64,000 nucleotides of DNA from assembly GCA_020081605.1 (NCBI GenBank), contig JAHREC010000042.1, positions 45,264 through 109,263 on the forward strand. The letters run 5' to 3'. The notes under the pieces were generated by a model, which worked only from the letters and a program-made list of their open reading frames with translations, ran no database searches and was not told the origin of the DNA. Each line of letters starts with the position of its first letter. The stretch's first letter is position 1. This document shows, one piece after another, positions 23,434-33,270 of this stretch. Made by a program: the position numbers and the translations under genes. Source of the stretch: Albifimbria verrucaria (lineage: Eukaryota > Ascomycota > Sordariomycetes > Hypocreales > Stachybotryaceae).

Positions 23434-24120
23434 ATGAGTAACTACGAGATCTTCTCAAGTACAGCTCTCGTGTACTATGGCAAAGACAGACCGGATTTCA
23501 ATGGCTTGGTTGAAGATGTTAAAAACCCGAGGAAAATTCTGGTGGGACGGCTTAAAAAAGCTCAGAGGCTTATATGAGGCCAATAAGCCGTGGCTTCAGG
23601 ATCAGCGTCTCAAGCAGCTTGAAGATGGACAACGCAAACGGCTCGATAAGCTCGAGCAACAACTGAAAGGTCAATCCAAGAGCAAAATTGCCCAATGGGT
23701 CAAATTTGTGCGTCTGATTTACGACAACAAACCAGGAGAAATAGGGTTTCAAAATTTTGACGTTGATTATGAGACAACACCGAATCCCCGACAAGCCATT
23801 CAAGATACCATATATCGACTCCCATCGAAGTACCGTCCGAAGAAGGGCATTCTGGAAAATTTAAACGAAGATAAATTTTTGGTGGCTATCTCTCTGATGT
23901 GTGGCCAACTGTGTGGGATCACCTCTATGCTTTTAAGAGAGCGAGCGAGCTGAATGATTTTGTACTGATATATCAGGACATTGAGAAGGCCATTGTTCAT
24001 GCTGAACGGGAAAACAAGTGGGTTGACAAAGCGATGAAGTCACCTATTGCCAAAGGTCGAGGCTGGAAGAAACTTTATAGTCGCAAGCGCCGCAAGTATT
24101 CCAAGCAGATGAACCCATAA
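23434..24120 (+). CDS. Orphan basic protein of about 229 aa, two single-base frame breaks
   Basis: From ATG 23434 (MSNYEIFSSTALVYYGKD) the reading moves by one base in an A-run near 23525, continues through a long helical, Lys/Glu/Gln-rich region with coiled-coil character (RLKQLEDGQRKRLDKLEQQL), and then shifts by -1 near 23898. It ends in a very basic C-terminus (KGRGWKKLYSRKRRKYSKQ), probably nucleic-acid binding or a nuclear signal. With those two indels disregarded the translation reads smoothly through to the stop at 24120. I recognise no family. An alternative start is ATG 23477 in the second frame. Either a young pseudogene or an intact gene with sequence errors. Confidence 0.5.
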
Positions 24121-24201
24121 AGAGTCACAAAAGATGAATCTTGAAGTACTAGGAGTCAAAGTTGTCATTGATGGACGCCCAGTAGCCGACTGCTTATGAA
24201 T

Positions 24202-24468
24202 CTATGGACTTTTGGTGTAATATAGCTTGGTGAAATTTTGGTGTTTCCTCGGGAAATGTACTAGATACCTGTAACTCGATAGATCGGTTTGATTTAATCT
24301 CTTCCGCGCCGCTCTAAAGAAATTAAACAGATCAATTCCTAAGTTAAATAGCTTTCGTGGCGCGCCTGTCTCTCGTTTGTAGTCAAAAACAGTCCATAAC
24401 TCTTCTCCTGCTTCCTTATTGCCTTCATCAGGCGTGATGTTCTTGATATTTCCCAAAATGGCACACAT
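24202..24468 (-). CDS. Small hypothetical ORF, 88 aa
   Basis: ATG-started minus-strand frame convergent with the preceding gene. The translation has a protein-like amphipathic pattern (KLFNLGIDLFNFFRAARKRL) but no known domain. Weak evidence: it could be a chance ORF or a 3' exon of a gene I do not recognise. Confidence 0.25.
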   Translation of the reverse strand: MCAILGNIKNITPDEGNKEAGEELWTVFDYKRETGAPRKLFNLGIDLFNFFRAARKRLNQTDLSSYRYLVHFPRKHQNFTKLYYTKSP

Positions 24469-26416
24469 AAGCCCAGAAGATTGTTGCCTTCAAGACTTGA
24501 GTGGAACACGCTGAAGCTTGGTGTGCTTGAGCGGCTCTAGAGGCGATCCCAGCCCCTATTTCCTCCCCACCGCTTGCACAACATACCACCAACTAGATTA
24601 ACCTACCCTCATGCACAGGCCAAGATACACCAGCGCCTATACGTAGCATTCATCCAGGGCTGAGCCTCGATTTCCACCGCCATATTGGCAGGCACTTCTT
24701 ACAGACTTTGCCACCTGGATGGCATATGCATATCAAAATTGTGGATATAGCTCTGGCACTTACGATAGGTTGGAGCTCTTGTTTCGGCTCATGTTGGTGC
24801 TCTGGGATGTTATAACCAACAATACGTTCCAAAAGACCGGCTTTGGACCCTTTTCTACATCATCTTCGCTTGGACACGGCGACTTTCCAATGCTGCAACT
24901 TATCTGGTGCCTCGCGGCAAGCCAAGATGACTCTCACAAGTGAATGGGCAACCAACGAAGGAACGGGAACGAAGAAACGGGTCGAAGGACGGTGTCATTG
25001 GGGCAGGCTTACAAAGCGACATCGAAGCAGCACAGCGCGAGCGATCTTATGGGGAGGCACAAACGACAAACACTTTGTGCGTAGAGTTCCCATGTTGTAC
25101 TGTAATTGGACCGTCACAACAACATAATGGACGATTCTGGTCTTATGTTGCTCTGTTTGCGTTCTTTCAAAACTCAAGTTCTTACAAGATAATTTTCCAA
25201 TCGTTATTGCACTCTCACCAGTCACATTCCACGTTCCCACCTTCATTGATTTCCTCACAACCCACATCAGACAATGGGCTGACATTTTCATGTTCCCTAA
25301 CGGGGTCGTTTGTCTCGTCGGACCTGTAATCTTCACATAAATCGATCTTTCAGGTGCTTTTCTAGTTACCGGCAAGGGGTAGGTGGGATTGTTGTTTATG
25401 ATAGGAGTCGTGCTATCGAGGGACCGGCGATGTGGCTGATCCTGCAGAGCCTGTAATTCATGGGTCTCGTCTAATGCCTTCAGTCTCCGACGAAGAATCC
25501 ACTGTCTTGAATAAGCAAAGGTTCGGAAGGCTGTACTTTCCCACCTACTCCCAAACATGTAAATACAATAATGACGGTCGGACAAACTACACCCGAAGGT
25601 GATCGCGAGCACTTCAGATGCAGGTTTGGCCATTATCGCTGAAGCGAGTAGCTGAAGCAGTAAATTATTGAGGGAATACCAAAGGAGGTCGAAAAAGTGG
25701 GCGAAGTTAAAGGAATCGGGCTTATTAAAAAACAAAGGTTGGTGTAAACTAGGCTGTGAGCGTTGCATCAACCACTTTCATGCAAGCAGGGGAAGGCGGC
25801 TTAAAGTGGGAAGGCCTGTGTAAACATGGCCCGCTGCTCAAGATGGAGGAGGTACATGCCTAGAGAATTTATGTAACTACTCCAATAATGGCAAGTTGCT
25901 GCTAAAACTGACTTGCTCTCGGGGAAGCCATCCGTCCCATGTTCTCCACTTGACACCGGCGGCATACAGGCCCTTGCATAGCCGCTGTTGTTGCATTCGC
26001 CCCGAACTCCGGGTCATTTTGGCTCATAATTCACCTTCCTTGCCTGCCTGACTGCTCTGGGACCCTGCCAGTAAGGCCGGTCAAATCATCAGTCTGACGA
26101 TAAATGGGGCTTGTACGCCGACCTCCACCTCATCATGCACCCTCCATCTCACTCGACTCATTCGTCTTGCTCTGGGTGAGCCTGATATCTCGTATGAAAT
26201 TGGGCTAGAAATTTAGTCCGCATCGATAAGCCTGTCAAGAGCCCAATCCCGTCTATTTTGCCGCCTTTCACTTTTAGACCAACAGGTGAAAACTGTTTCA
26301 GAACACAGCAAGTCATTACGAGCCAAGATTCTCTTGATTGTCATCAACCTTTGAATCCGATCATTGCCTAATGTTGAGTGGATTGAATAAAAACCAAGAA
26401 TTCATAACAAGAATTA
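24469..26416. other. No recognisable gene
   Basis: A 258-codon minus-strand open frame (25771-24995) is the longest unassigned one here, but its composition is erratic and I find no domain, so I do not call it. Nothing else seen. Confidence 0.4.
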
Positions 26417-27118
26417 ATGTCACATCCCGTGGTCCTGCCTGACTTGCTGGCTCCACATTCACAAGAGCTATTGTGGTACCTAGGGACGTATGGCAATACA
26501 GAGCCATGTAGCAGCATATGGCCATCTTACAACATATGGCCATGTTACTTGCCAGGGCATCTCGATCCAGACACAGTACAATTTCAAGATCTGCAACAGG
26601 CTCAACAGACCATTGGAGGCAACTTCTGCCAGACCCAAGACATGTTTTACCAATATGGCCAGATCTTGGCGCCCAAGTCTCCTGGAAATCGCGATATGTC
26701 CACCAAGCCTCTTCTTGCAGAGCCCCTGGCTTCCCTCAAAGTTGTTCAAATACCCACCATTCCCCAGCCTAAATATGCTGGAAAGCCATATACCTGCCGA
26801 CACAAGGGTTGTAAAGGCTCTCACTTTACATATGAAGGCTTACAAGGCCATAATAGAAGATGTGAGAGCTATAGAAATCATGTTGATACTCCTATCCTTA
26901 CTGCAGCTAATTTCTACCTAGATAATAAACCTAAATTTCCGTATGAATGCCAGCTTTGGGACTGTGAATCCTGTTTCGAAAGCAAAAAATTGTTAAAACA
27001 GCACTTGAGAGGCCATCCAAGAAATAGACCGCGTGTAATTGCGCCTCGACCTCCAAAGTTAAGCGCAAGCGGAGTCATTGCGCAAGGGTTATGGTGTGCT
27101 CACGAGGCAGAATACTGA
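26417..27118 (+). CDS. C2H2-type zinc-finger protein, 233 aa
   Basis: Single uninterrupted ORF from ATG 26417. The C-terminal half holds two fingers. The first is of C-x4-C-x12-H-x3-C type (YTCRHKGCKGSHFTYEGLQG followed by HNRRC). The second is a canonical C-x4-C-x12-H-x3-H finger (YECQLWDCESCFESKKLLKQ followed by HLRGH), and a basic proline-rich tail follows. The N-terminal 115 residues are low in recognisable structure, Gln/Pro-rich, and compatible with an activation or linker region. It is probably a nuclear DNA-binding protein. I cannot say whether it belongs to a mobile element, in which such short finger proteins are common. No frame break is seen, unlike most neighbours. Confidence 0.6.
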   Translation: MSHPVVLPDLLAPHSQELLWYLGTYGNTEPCSSIWPSYNIWPCYLPGHLDPDTVQFQDLQQAQQTIGGNFCQTQDMFYQYGQILAPKSPGNRDMSTKPLLAEPLASLKVVQIPTIPQPKYAGKPYTCRHKGCKGSHFTYEGLQGHNRRCESYRNHVDTPILTAANFYLDNKPKFPYECQLWDCESCFESKKLLKQHLRGHPRNRPRVIAPRPPKLSASGVIAQGLWCAHEAEY

Positions 27119-27743
27119 TAAAATAAGGGGATGGATGCTGGACGCTCTCTTTTGTTTTTCCTCTTGCTAAAAAGGTCGCATATGGTGAAGAGTTGTGGGT
27201 TTTGATGGGTCTTGCTTACATTAAGGTTAGGATTTGTCTCAATCCGAGCCTTCAAACTGAACTGCATCTTCTCTTCCGCCTTCTCTGATCCCCGCAAAAC
27301 TCGCCATCCAATTGCTGAATATCAGGCTACCATTTAGAAGCGAAATGTAAGCCGAACTGTTACATCACCCTGTTGGTCGACGAGGTCGGAATATCTCTCC
27401 CTAATTTGCAACCAGGCATGTTATCATGTTGTTATCAAGCTAAATTCTGGGTCAGGCCACCACGTAGAATGGACCACGAAGCAGCAACGATTCCTACAGG
27501 CCGGGTAGGTGTGATGGCCGGTCGAGTCTCATTGGAAGTTTTCCCAACTGAATAGGATCACGTGCTCTGGACCCCGCTATTTGGTTGGTTGGCAACCTGG
27601 CTGTTGCCAACTTGGATCATTACTGTCATAAGCAGCGCCAAATCCTCCTACAATTTTACCCTGCCAGTATCTTGAACTGGCTTTTCCCCTGATTTGAATC
27701 AAACCTAACTTGCGTCAGGTAGCTCAACTATTACTTTAGGATA
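27119..27743. other. No recognisable gene
   Basis: Contains the second copy of the 16-bp AATTCTGGGTCAGGCC string (27443-27458). Otherwise presumably 5' region of the following NLR relic. Confidence 0.4.
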
Positions 27744-28799
27744 ATGCCGGGCGACGGTATATCCGCGCGTCAGCAGGCAGCAAAGCCACCACACCTACCA
27801 ATTGAGGCATATACAGTCGGCTGGATCACTGCAGAAAGTCTTATTGCCAGCGCGTTCCTCGACGAAGAACATGCAAAACGAAGGGACCTGACGATTCACG
27901 ATAGCAACACCTATACTTTTGGCAGAATAGGGGACACAATGTTGTCATCACACTGCTACCCGATCGGAGTCACGGCCAAGCAGATGCAGGATCTGTTCTT
28001 CATCATATGGTCCGCAGCTTCCCAAGCATTCGTTTCTGTATGAGCGTTGGAGTTGGTGGCGGAGCACCCAAGCTTCCTAAGCAGGATATCCGTCATCGGC
28101 GATGTCGTCGTCAGCTCGCCTCGTAACGACCATGGAGGCGTGATCCAATACGATCGCGACAAGACCATACAAGAGAAAAGATTTCATATAAAGAGGTGGC
28201 CTGACTCACCACCAAGGTCCGTTCTTACAGCGGTTCAGTAGCCTGAGGGCACGTTATTATGCCAAGGGGCATAAGATCCAGGAGAATATCCAGGCAATCC
28301 TTGATGCCAACCCGAAGCTGCGAAAAAATTCTCGAAACCATGCGATAGCATGGATATATTATTCGACAACACGGTCATCCATCCCGAGAGTAGCGATGGT
28401 GAGTGCATCGACATATGCCGGAACGAAAAGTCAGTAATCAGACGAGAACCACGCGGGAAAGATAAAGATGATCCAGTAATTCATCATGGTCTCATTGCCT
28501 CAGCTAGCCGAACGATGCAGGATGCCCTACTTCGGGACAGCCTTGCCAAAAGCGAGGGTGTTCTTTGTTTCGAGACCGAGGCTGCGGCCATGATGAATTT
28601 CTGCCCCTGTCTTGTCATTCGCGGCATATGTGATTATGCAGATACGCATAAGAACAAGAACTGGCGGGGGTATGCGGCAATAACAACCGCAGCTTATGCT
28701 AAGGACCTGCTATTGGAATTGGAACAACGGAGTATCAAGAAAGAAACAACTCTCACGGAAATCATGTCTGATGGTCTGTCTCAAGAAAACCAGGGGTGA
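27744..28799 (+). pseudogene. Nucleoside-phosphorylase-like NLR N-terminal domain, frame-broken
   Basis: The pieces follow the fungal PNP_UDP-like domain that heads many NLR (NACHT/NB-ARC) proteins: YTVGWITAESLIASAFLDEEH, then FPSIRFCMSVGVGGGAPK in another frame (28018-28070), GDVVVSSPRNDHGGVIQYD, HHGLIASASRTMQDALLRDS, and the signature CFETEAAAMMNFCPCLVIRG followed by ICDYADTHKNK. Frame changes are -1 in a G-run near 27930, +1 near 28095, +1 near 28240 and -1 in an A-run near 28325. After the stop at 28799 no NACHT, ankyrin or WD repeats follow, so the signalling and repeat parts are missing. In intact proteins this domain is thought to be an effector or ligand-sensing module in self/non-self and heterokaryon incompatibility systems. 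The family call is solid. Confidence 0.8.
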
Positions 28800-29733
28800 A
28801 TGATTTCAAACTAATATAGTTTTACAGCAAGTGCGAAAGACACAGGTTGGTGTCAAGTATTCGAACCACGGGTTGCAGAACCACAACCGGCTATCTCCGC
28901 CAAATCTACCAGCAGACCCCAGCAAAGCTCTTATACTTCAACACGCAACCTATCACATATAACAAGTTCTCAGTTAACTTACAAACATCTCCAAAACACA
29001 CTAATGAACTTACAGTCAAGTCCGTCGGGGAAATCACGAGGAAAAGCCATAAAAATTAGATCATTAGAACCGCTAGTAGAGGCGGTCAGCTGGGCCAGGT
29101 AGGTCGAGTTAAGGGTTAGCCACGATGGGAAAGGCAATAGATATAGAAGGAGGGAAGGAGGGAAGGAGGGGGGTTAGATCGTCAACTACAGGTAAGAAAA
29201 AGCAGAAATATCTCCAAGGCCTAGTCCGCTCATGTTCACACCACCGCTAACTCCAGTAAGAGGACCTGAATTCCTTACCACCCTGTGATTCCAACACAGG
29301 CAGCGCTCGCTGTAGTCTTTTGTTCTATCAGAAAATGCTAATGATGCATGCCCGACACATAAATCCCACGAACTGGCTGATCAGGACACGAGCAAAATTC
29401 GCTCTGTACCGCCAGCCATTACTGAGCTATTGATGATATTTTTGGCGACGATGCAGCCATTGTGTCTGGTATTGCAGGATATGAAGTTTAGTGCATTGCT
29501 GTCGCCGTACCTCGCCTCCAAGCTTGATGGGAAGGTATGACGGGATGAGTCAATATCCAAGTGGCTTAGCCGAGCTTGCGCACGATCCCAGGTGTCCGGA
29601 TTCAGGGTAGCTTGGTGGCGGCAAGCAACATCATCTGTTGTTGTTGTGAAAGAGAACGTTTGCGCCGTATGAGCGGGCCAACTTTGCCCTTCTTAAGATC
29701 GATGCGGCAAAGGCTGCCGAAGAGGAAAACCTA
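28800..29733. other. No recognisable gene; short purine-rich GGAAGGAGG repeat
   Basis: Nothing coding recognised between the NLR relic and the helicase fragment. 29146-29174 is a purine tract built of GGAGGGAA units on the plus strand. Confidence 0.5.
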
Positions 29734-30546
29734 ATGATCCATCTCGCCGAAACAAGCAATCACTCTTGCTGGACTTTCAAATGTGCCTATACTGGGTCCA
29801 CCACGCTGGCGATGAACACTATCCTGCATCGTGCACACAGGGCATCGGAGAGCTGGAGGTGGTCATTTGGGTTCGACGAGCTACTCGCCGAAGAGAAGGC
29901 TAAGCACAGCGGAAATCGACGATCGGGAATCAAGGAAAAGCCGAGTATATTGAGTCCTTATAGGAAGGGAAGGTACTAGGCTAGGCCGGTGCAGAGCGAA
30001 AAACAGCCCGAGGCGGTAGCCCGGAAGTTGTACAACGACCCGACGATGCAGCTTCGATATCGGAGGCAGAGGGATGCTATGTTAGCGACGATGGGTCCAG
30101 ATGCAGCAGGGCAGGTCGTCGCTGTGCTCGCCATTGGGTCAGGCAAGAGTCTCATCTTCATGGTTGCGGCGTCGCTCGAAGGCGCCGGGACGACGATCCT
30201 GGTTGTGCCAACAGTAGCGCTACGGAGCAACAGGCTCACGCGACCAGCCAATATGGAGGTCGCGACGATAACCTAGGAGCCCGGCGATACCAGGTCAGTG
30301 CCACTGGTCCTTGTCTCAGCGGAAGCCGCTCGTTCAGCAAGCTTCTTGAACTATGCATAAAGGCATGTCATGAAACAGAATTCGACTGCATAGTCATTCA
30401 GGAAAGGCCAACTGACGCGTTCCGGAGGAGTATATCTGAACTCGGCTGGTTGGTGCGGCAGATCCTCACGCGAACCATGTGGCTGAAGGCCACCCTGCCA
30501 CCTGACCTCGAACCGGTATTCATAGAGCGGAACATGCTACTGTAGT
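29734..30546 (+). pseudogene. RecQ-like helicase fragment (fungal subtelomeric/repeat-associated type)
   Basis: A superfamily-2 helicase N-lobe is visible in pieces: motif I AIGSGKSLIFMVAASLEG (30130-30183) with a Walker A lysine, motif Ia VVPTVALRSN, VPLVLVSAEAARSASFLNYA, a decayed motif II (CIVIQERP where DECH is expected), and motif III ATLPPDLEPVFIERN near 30490-30535. A stop replaces the expected Trp at 30274-30276 (TGG to TAG), and another stop plus a frame change follow at about 30360. The second RecA lobe is absent after 30546. The upstream part (29734-29975) has a weaker match to the region preceding the helicase in this family. Such helicases are multi-copy and often near chromosome ends in ascomycetes. 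Confidence 0.65.
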
Positions 30547-31588
30547 TCGGCGGTGGATACTCCGTGAGTTTATCAATCTGCCAAACATAGCACGATATCA
30601 CACGCCGCTATATTAACAGTGTTCATTAGATAGACACAAGTTTCTGCCGATAGAAACTATTCAAACCACTGCATAGTAGGCATAATATGCACCACCCAAG
30701 CGTGCATACTTAGGGTAGACTAGTTGTTCCACAGTCTAGCAGGAAATTAACGCTTGATCGAAAGCCACTATACTGCAAAATGCCATGACATACGGCGATA
30801 ATAAAATCCCTAGTTTGGTGCAGGGACCATTGAGGCGTGAATTGAATTGTACTTTTTAGCCAGTGGTGGCTCAACGGTCGGCCACCCTAGGCCTGTCGAC
30901 ACCGGAAACTGTAGTATAACCGGAGGTGAATCGAATGATGCTTAGTAGGGAAAATTATGATCTAACGGCTACACTGCCTGGCGAACATTGAGCATAAGAT
31001 TGCTGGTGGGGGCATCGAGACGATTCACAGTGGTGCGCTAGTGGGGTCAATCGAAGTGGTGTTGATTTGATAAGTAACTAATGGATGCGAATCCGTTTTA
31101 TATTGGAATAATCGCTGCTCGAAGTGTCGAGTTCATGAGGCATTAGGGTGAATAATATCAAGACAACATGGTCTTTCATCAAACCAAACTGCGAGGGCCG
31201 CATTTAGATATCAATCGTGTCATCATCCGGCTGAGATGCCTAATACTAACCTAAACCGTGATCGCATCAGGGTTTCCACGCGTACATTCCGACTCATCTT
31301 GTGGATATTACGGCGCATTCCAGCGCAGCGCAGCTCCGACCATACACGTCTCTGGCCCTAACGCCGAAAACTCACTTTGATTAACTTTGAACCCTACGAA
31401 GTCTTATAAACCCGAAAGGGAGAACTTGCAGTCATTGTGGTGAAGTAGCTCGATCCTGAGATTCCCATTCTGTCGTCGTGTCTCTTTATCAAAGAATCCC
31501 TGTGGTTAGGCACTCCCGTGTATAGGGCAGTTTCAATACTTCTCCAATACCACAATCCCGCCGTATTCTCCCTCCAGGCTATCTGAAC
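30547..31588. other. No recognisable gene
   Basis: About 1 kb without protein or RNA signatures on either strand. Confidence 0.5.
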
Positions 31589-32573
31589 ATGGAAAAACCT
31601 AGCATATTCACCCGAGTGTACTCTTCGAGCAGTGCTGGTCAGCTCTGTTCGGGAAAAGGTACGCTGGATGCGCCTTTGCAGCGACATGAGCTACTCTACG
31701 AATTCAGTAATCATGTCAAGAGCTACAGTGAAGAAGCAACGGCTCTTATTTCCGTCAGCGATCGCATTGTTGACACGTGCAAACGGGCTTTCAAAAATAC
31801 TATCTCGATCAAGAGCCCGCGGATGAGATCTGGATCGTCTTCATTGAGGTTCCTGGTGAAGCAGAAATTGAAATACACTCGGCTCAGATACTGGCGGAGG
31901 AAATCAACCATCAGACGCCATTTGTATTCAGCCATGAATTTGTCTTTGAGGAGCTATACCTGAACAATTTGTTACACATCAAGTTTCCCTAGAGATTTTG
32001 ATGAATCGAAATTTGAACTGGACGGGGTACGACATAACTGATACGCCATCGACAGCAGAGTTGATGGCGCGCATCGCGGCAGACTTTAACCAAATTCGAC
32101 ATTCTCATGGCTCATTTGACTTAGGTTTACACTTGGGTTTCTTTGCTCGAGCATTCGGGGCTAGAGCCCCTGTCCAGTGGGTCTCTCATCAGTTATTTTA
32201 CGACTGTATGCGTCCAAAAATCCTCGAGGAGGATGTCGTGCGAATCAATCGCGGACACATGGACTTTGCTATCGTGGACTTTGAATTCTTTTGCAACTTA
32301 GATGAAGGTATCAAGACTGCTCTATATGAGTGGTGGCTTGGCGACCCTGATTTTGGTATAACATATGAAGACTTTGATGAATGGCGAGCAGACGAGAAAA
32401 GTATTATTTACCAAGAGAAGGAAAAATTCTGGAATTCATGGGGTTATGATGATAATTGCATCCCTTCGCAAGATCGCATAGCACAGTTCGAGCGTGCTAA
32501 GGTGGTTCTGATGGAGAGGCATGACAAGATGCTCCATGATATCGAAGCCCAAGCGGTCAAAATAGGATTATGA
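31589..32573 (+). CDS. Conserved fungal hypothetical protein, about 327 aa, two -1 frame breaks
   Basis: ATG 31589 opens MEKPSIFTRVYSSSSAGQL. The conserved block ATALISVSDRIVDTCKRAF is followed, after a -1 in an A-run near 31800, by KYYLDQEPADEIWIVFIEVP and IHSAQILAEEI. After a second -1 near 31983 comes ELMARIAADFNQIRHSHGSF, FGARAPVQWVSHQLFYDC and an acidic, Trp-rich C-terminus ending EAQAVKIGL. This is a widespread but unnamed ascomycete family in my memory, usually a single protein of similar length. I see no signal peptide or membrane segment. Amino-acid conservation on both sides of each indel is high, so the lesions are either very recent or sequencing errors. Function unknown. Confidence 0.6.
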
Positions 32574-33003
32574 GTTCCTGATAAGCGAAGCGATATTATC
32601 CTTAATGGTATATCATTGAGAGCTCCTCGTTGGAAGATATGATTGTTGGCCATGCTGTAACTCTCTGTGTTATAAGTCGGTCTTGACAAGACCAATTTCG
32701 GCAGACGACGCTGGGGACCTTGCAGAGTGCTTACAACTGTATTAATCCTAGGCAGCGTCAGCATTCAACCCTGCTTATCATGATATTTTACTGTCAATCA
32801 ACTAGTAGACCTGGCGAACATGGGACCTCGACGGGGAAAAGAATGACCACGCAATTCACTCTTGCTTAGCTAATGAAATCTCCACCAAAATTAATAGGGA
32901 TAAATACTGCGACTCGCACCCTTGGTCGTGGGATTCCATCTTAATCCTGCCTTGTCATGTTTTTTACTGTACTTCAACATCCATTCACAAAGAGCTAACT
33001 AAC
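32574..33003. other. Intergenic, no recognisable gene
   Basis: No protein signature. The last part carries a pyrimidine-rich, promoter-like sequence (TGCCTTGTCATGTTTTTTAC) loosely similar to the leader of the duplicated genes. Confidence 0.4.
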
Positions 33004-33270
33004 ATGACTCTATCACGGAATTTTCCGTCTCAGCACCAGCTCATAGTTAAATTAGCGAGTCCAACACCATCAGTGTCAGCTTTATATAAGGCAATCAAAA
33101 AGCTTATTAATAACTCTGCTTCTTTGCTTCCCAAGCATGGGAAAAAACGCCTGAGATGGTCGTTGTATGATCACAAAATTGTTTTGTACAACCTTGCCGA
33201 AAAATTCATCGAGGAAGACGGTGAACTCTTTTGGCCGAGTGACGAACCCCGGAACATTCCCATAATTTAA
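33004..33270 (+). CDS. Small protein resembling only the N-terminal domain of the duplicated gene (88 aa)
   Basis: Complete ORF, ATG to TAA. The C-terminal half repeats the pattern of exon 1 in copies A and B. RLRWSLYDHKIVLYNLAEKF followed by IEEDGELFWP aligns with DLCRWKDDQHKERLEQLASK followed by FIDEHGGRLWP, sharing RW, H, L, LA-KFI, E-G and WP at equal spacing. It stops almost exactly where exon 1 of the duplicated gene ends, with no donor site, so the module exists here on its own. The W/L/H spacing is faintly Myb/SANT-like, but I do not claim that. Intact, hence possibly functional. Confidence 0.5.
   Translation: MTLSRNFPSQHQLIVKLASPTPSVSALYKAIKKLINNSASLLPKHGKKRLRWSLYDHKIVLYNLAEKFIEEDGELFWPSDEPRNIPII

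Noticed and set aside
24995..25771. 258-codon open frame on the minus strand
   Set aside because: No domain, irregular composition, no start or splice context. Length alone is not enough.
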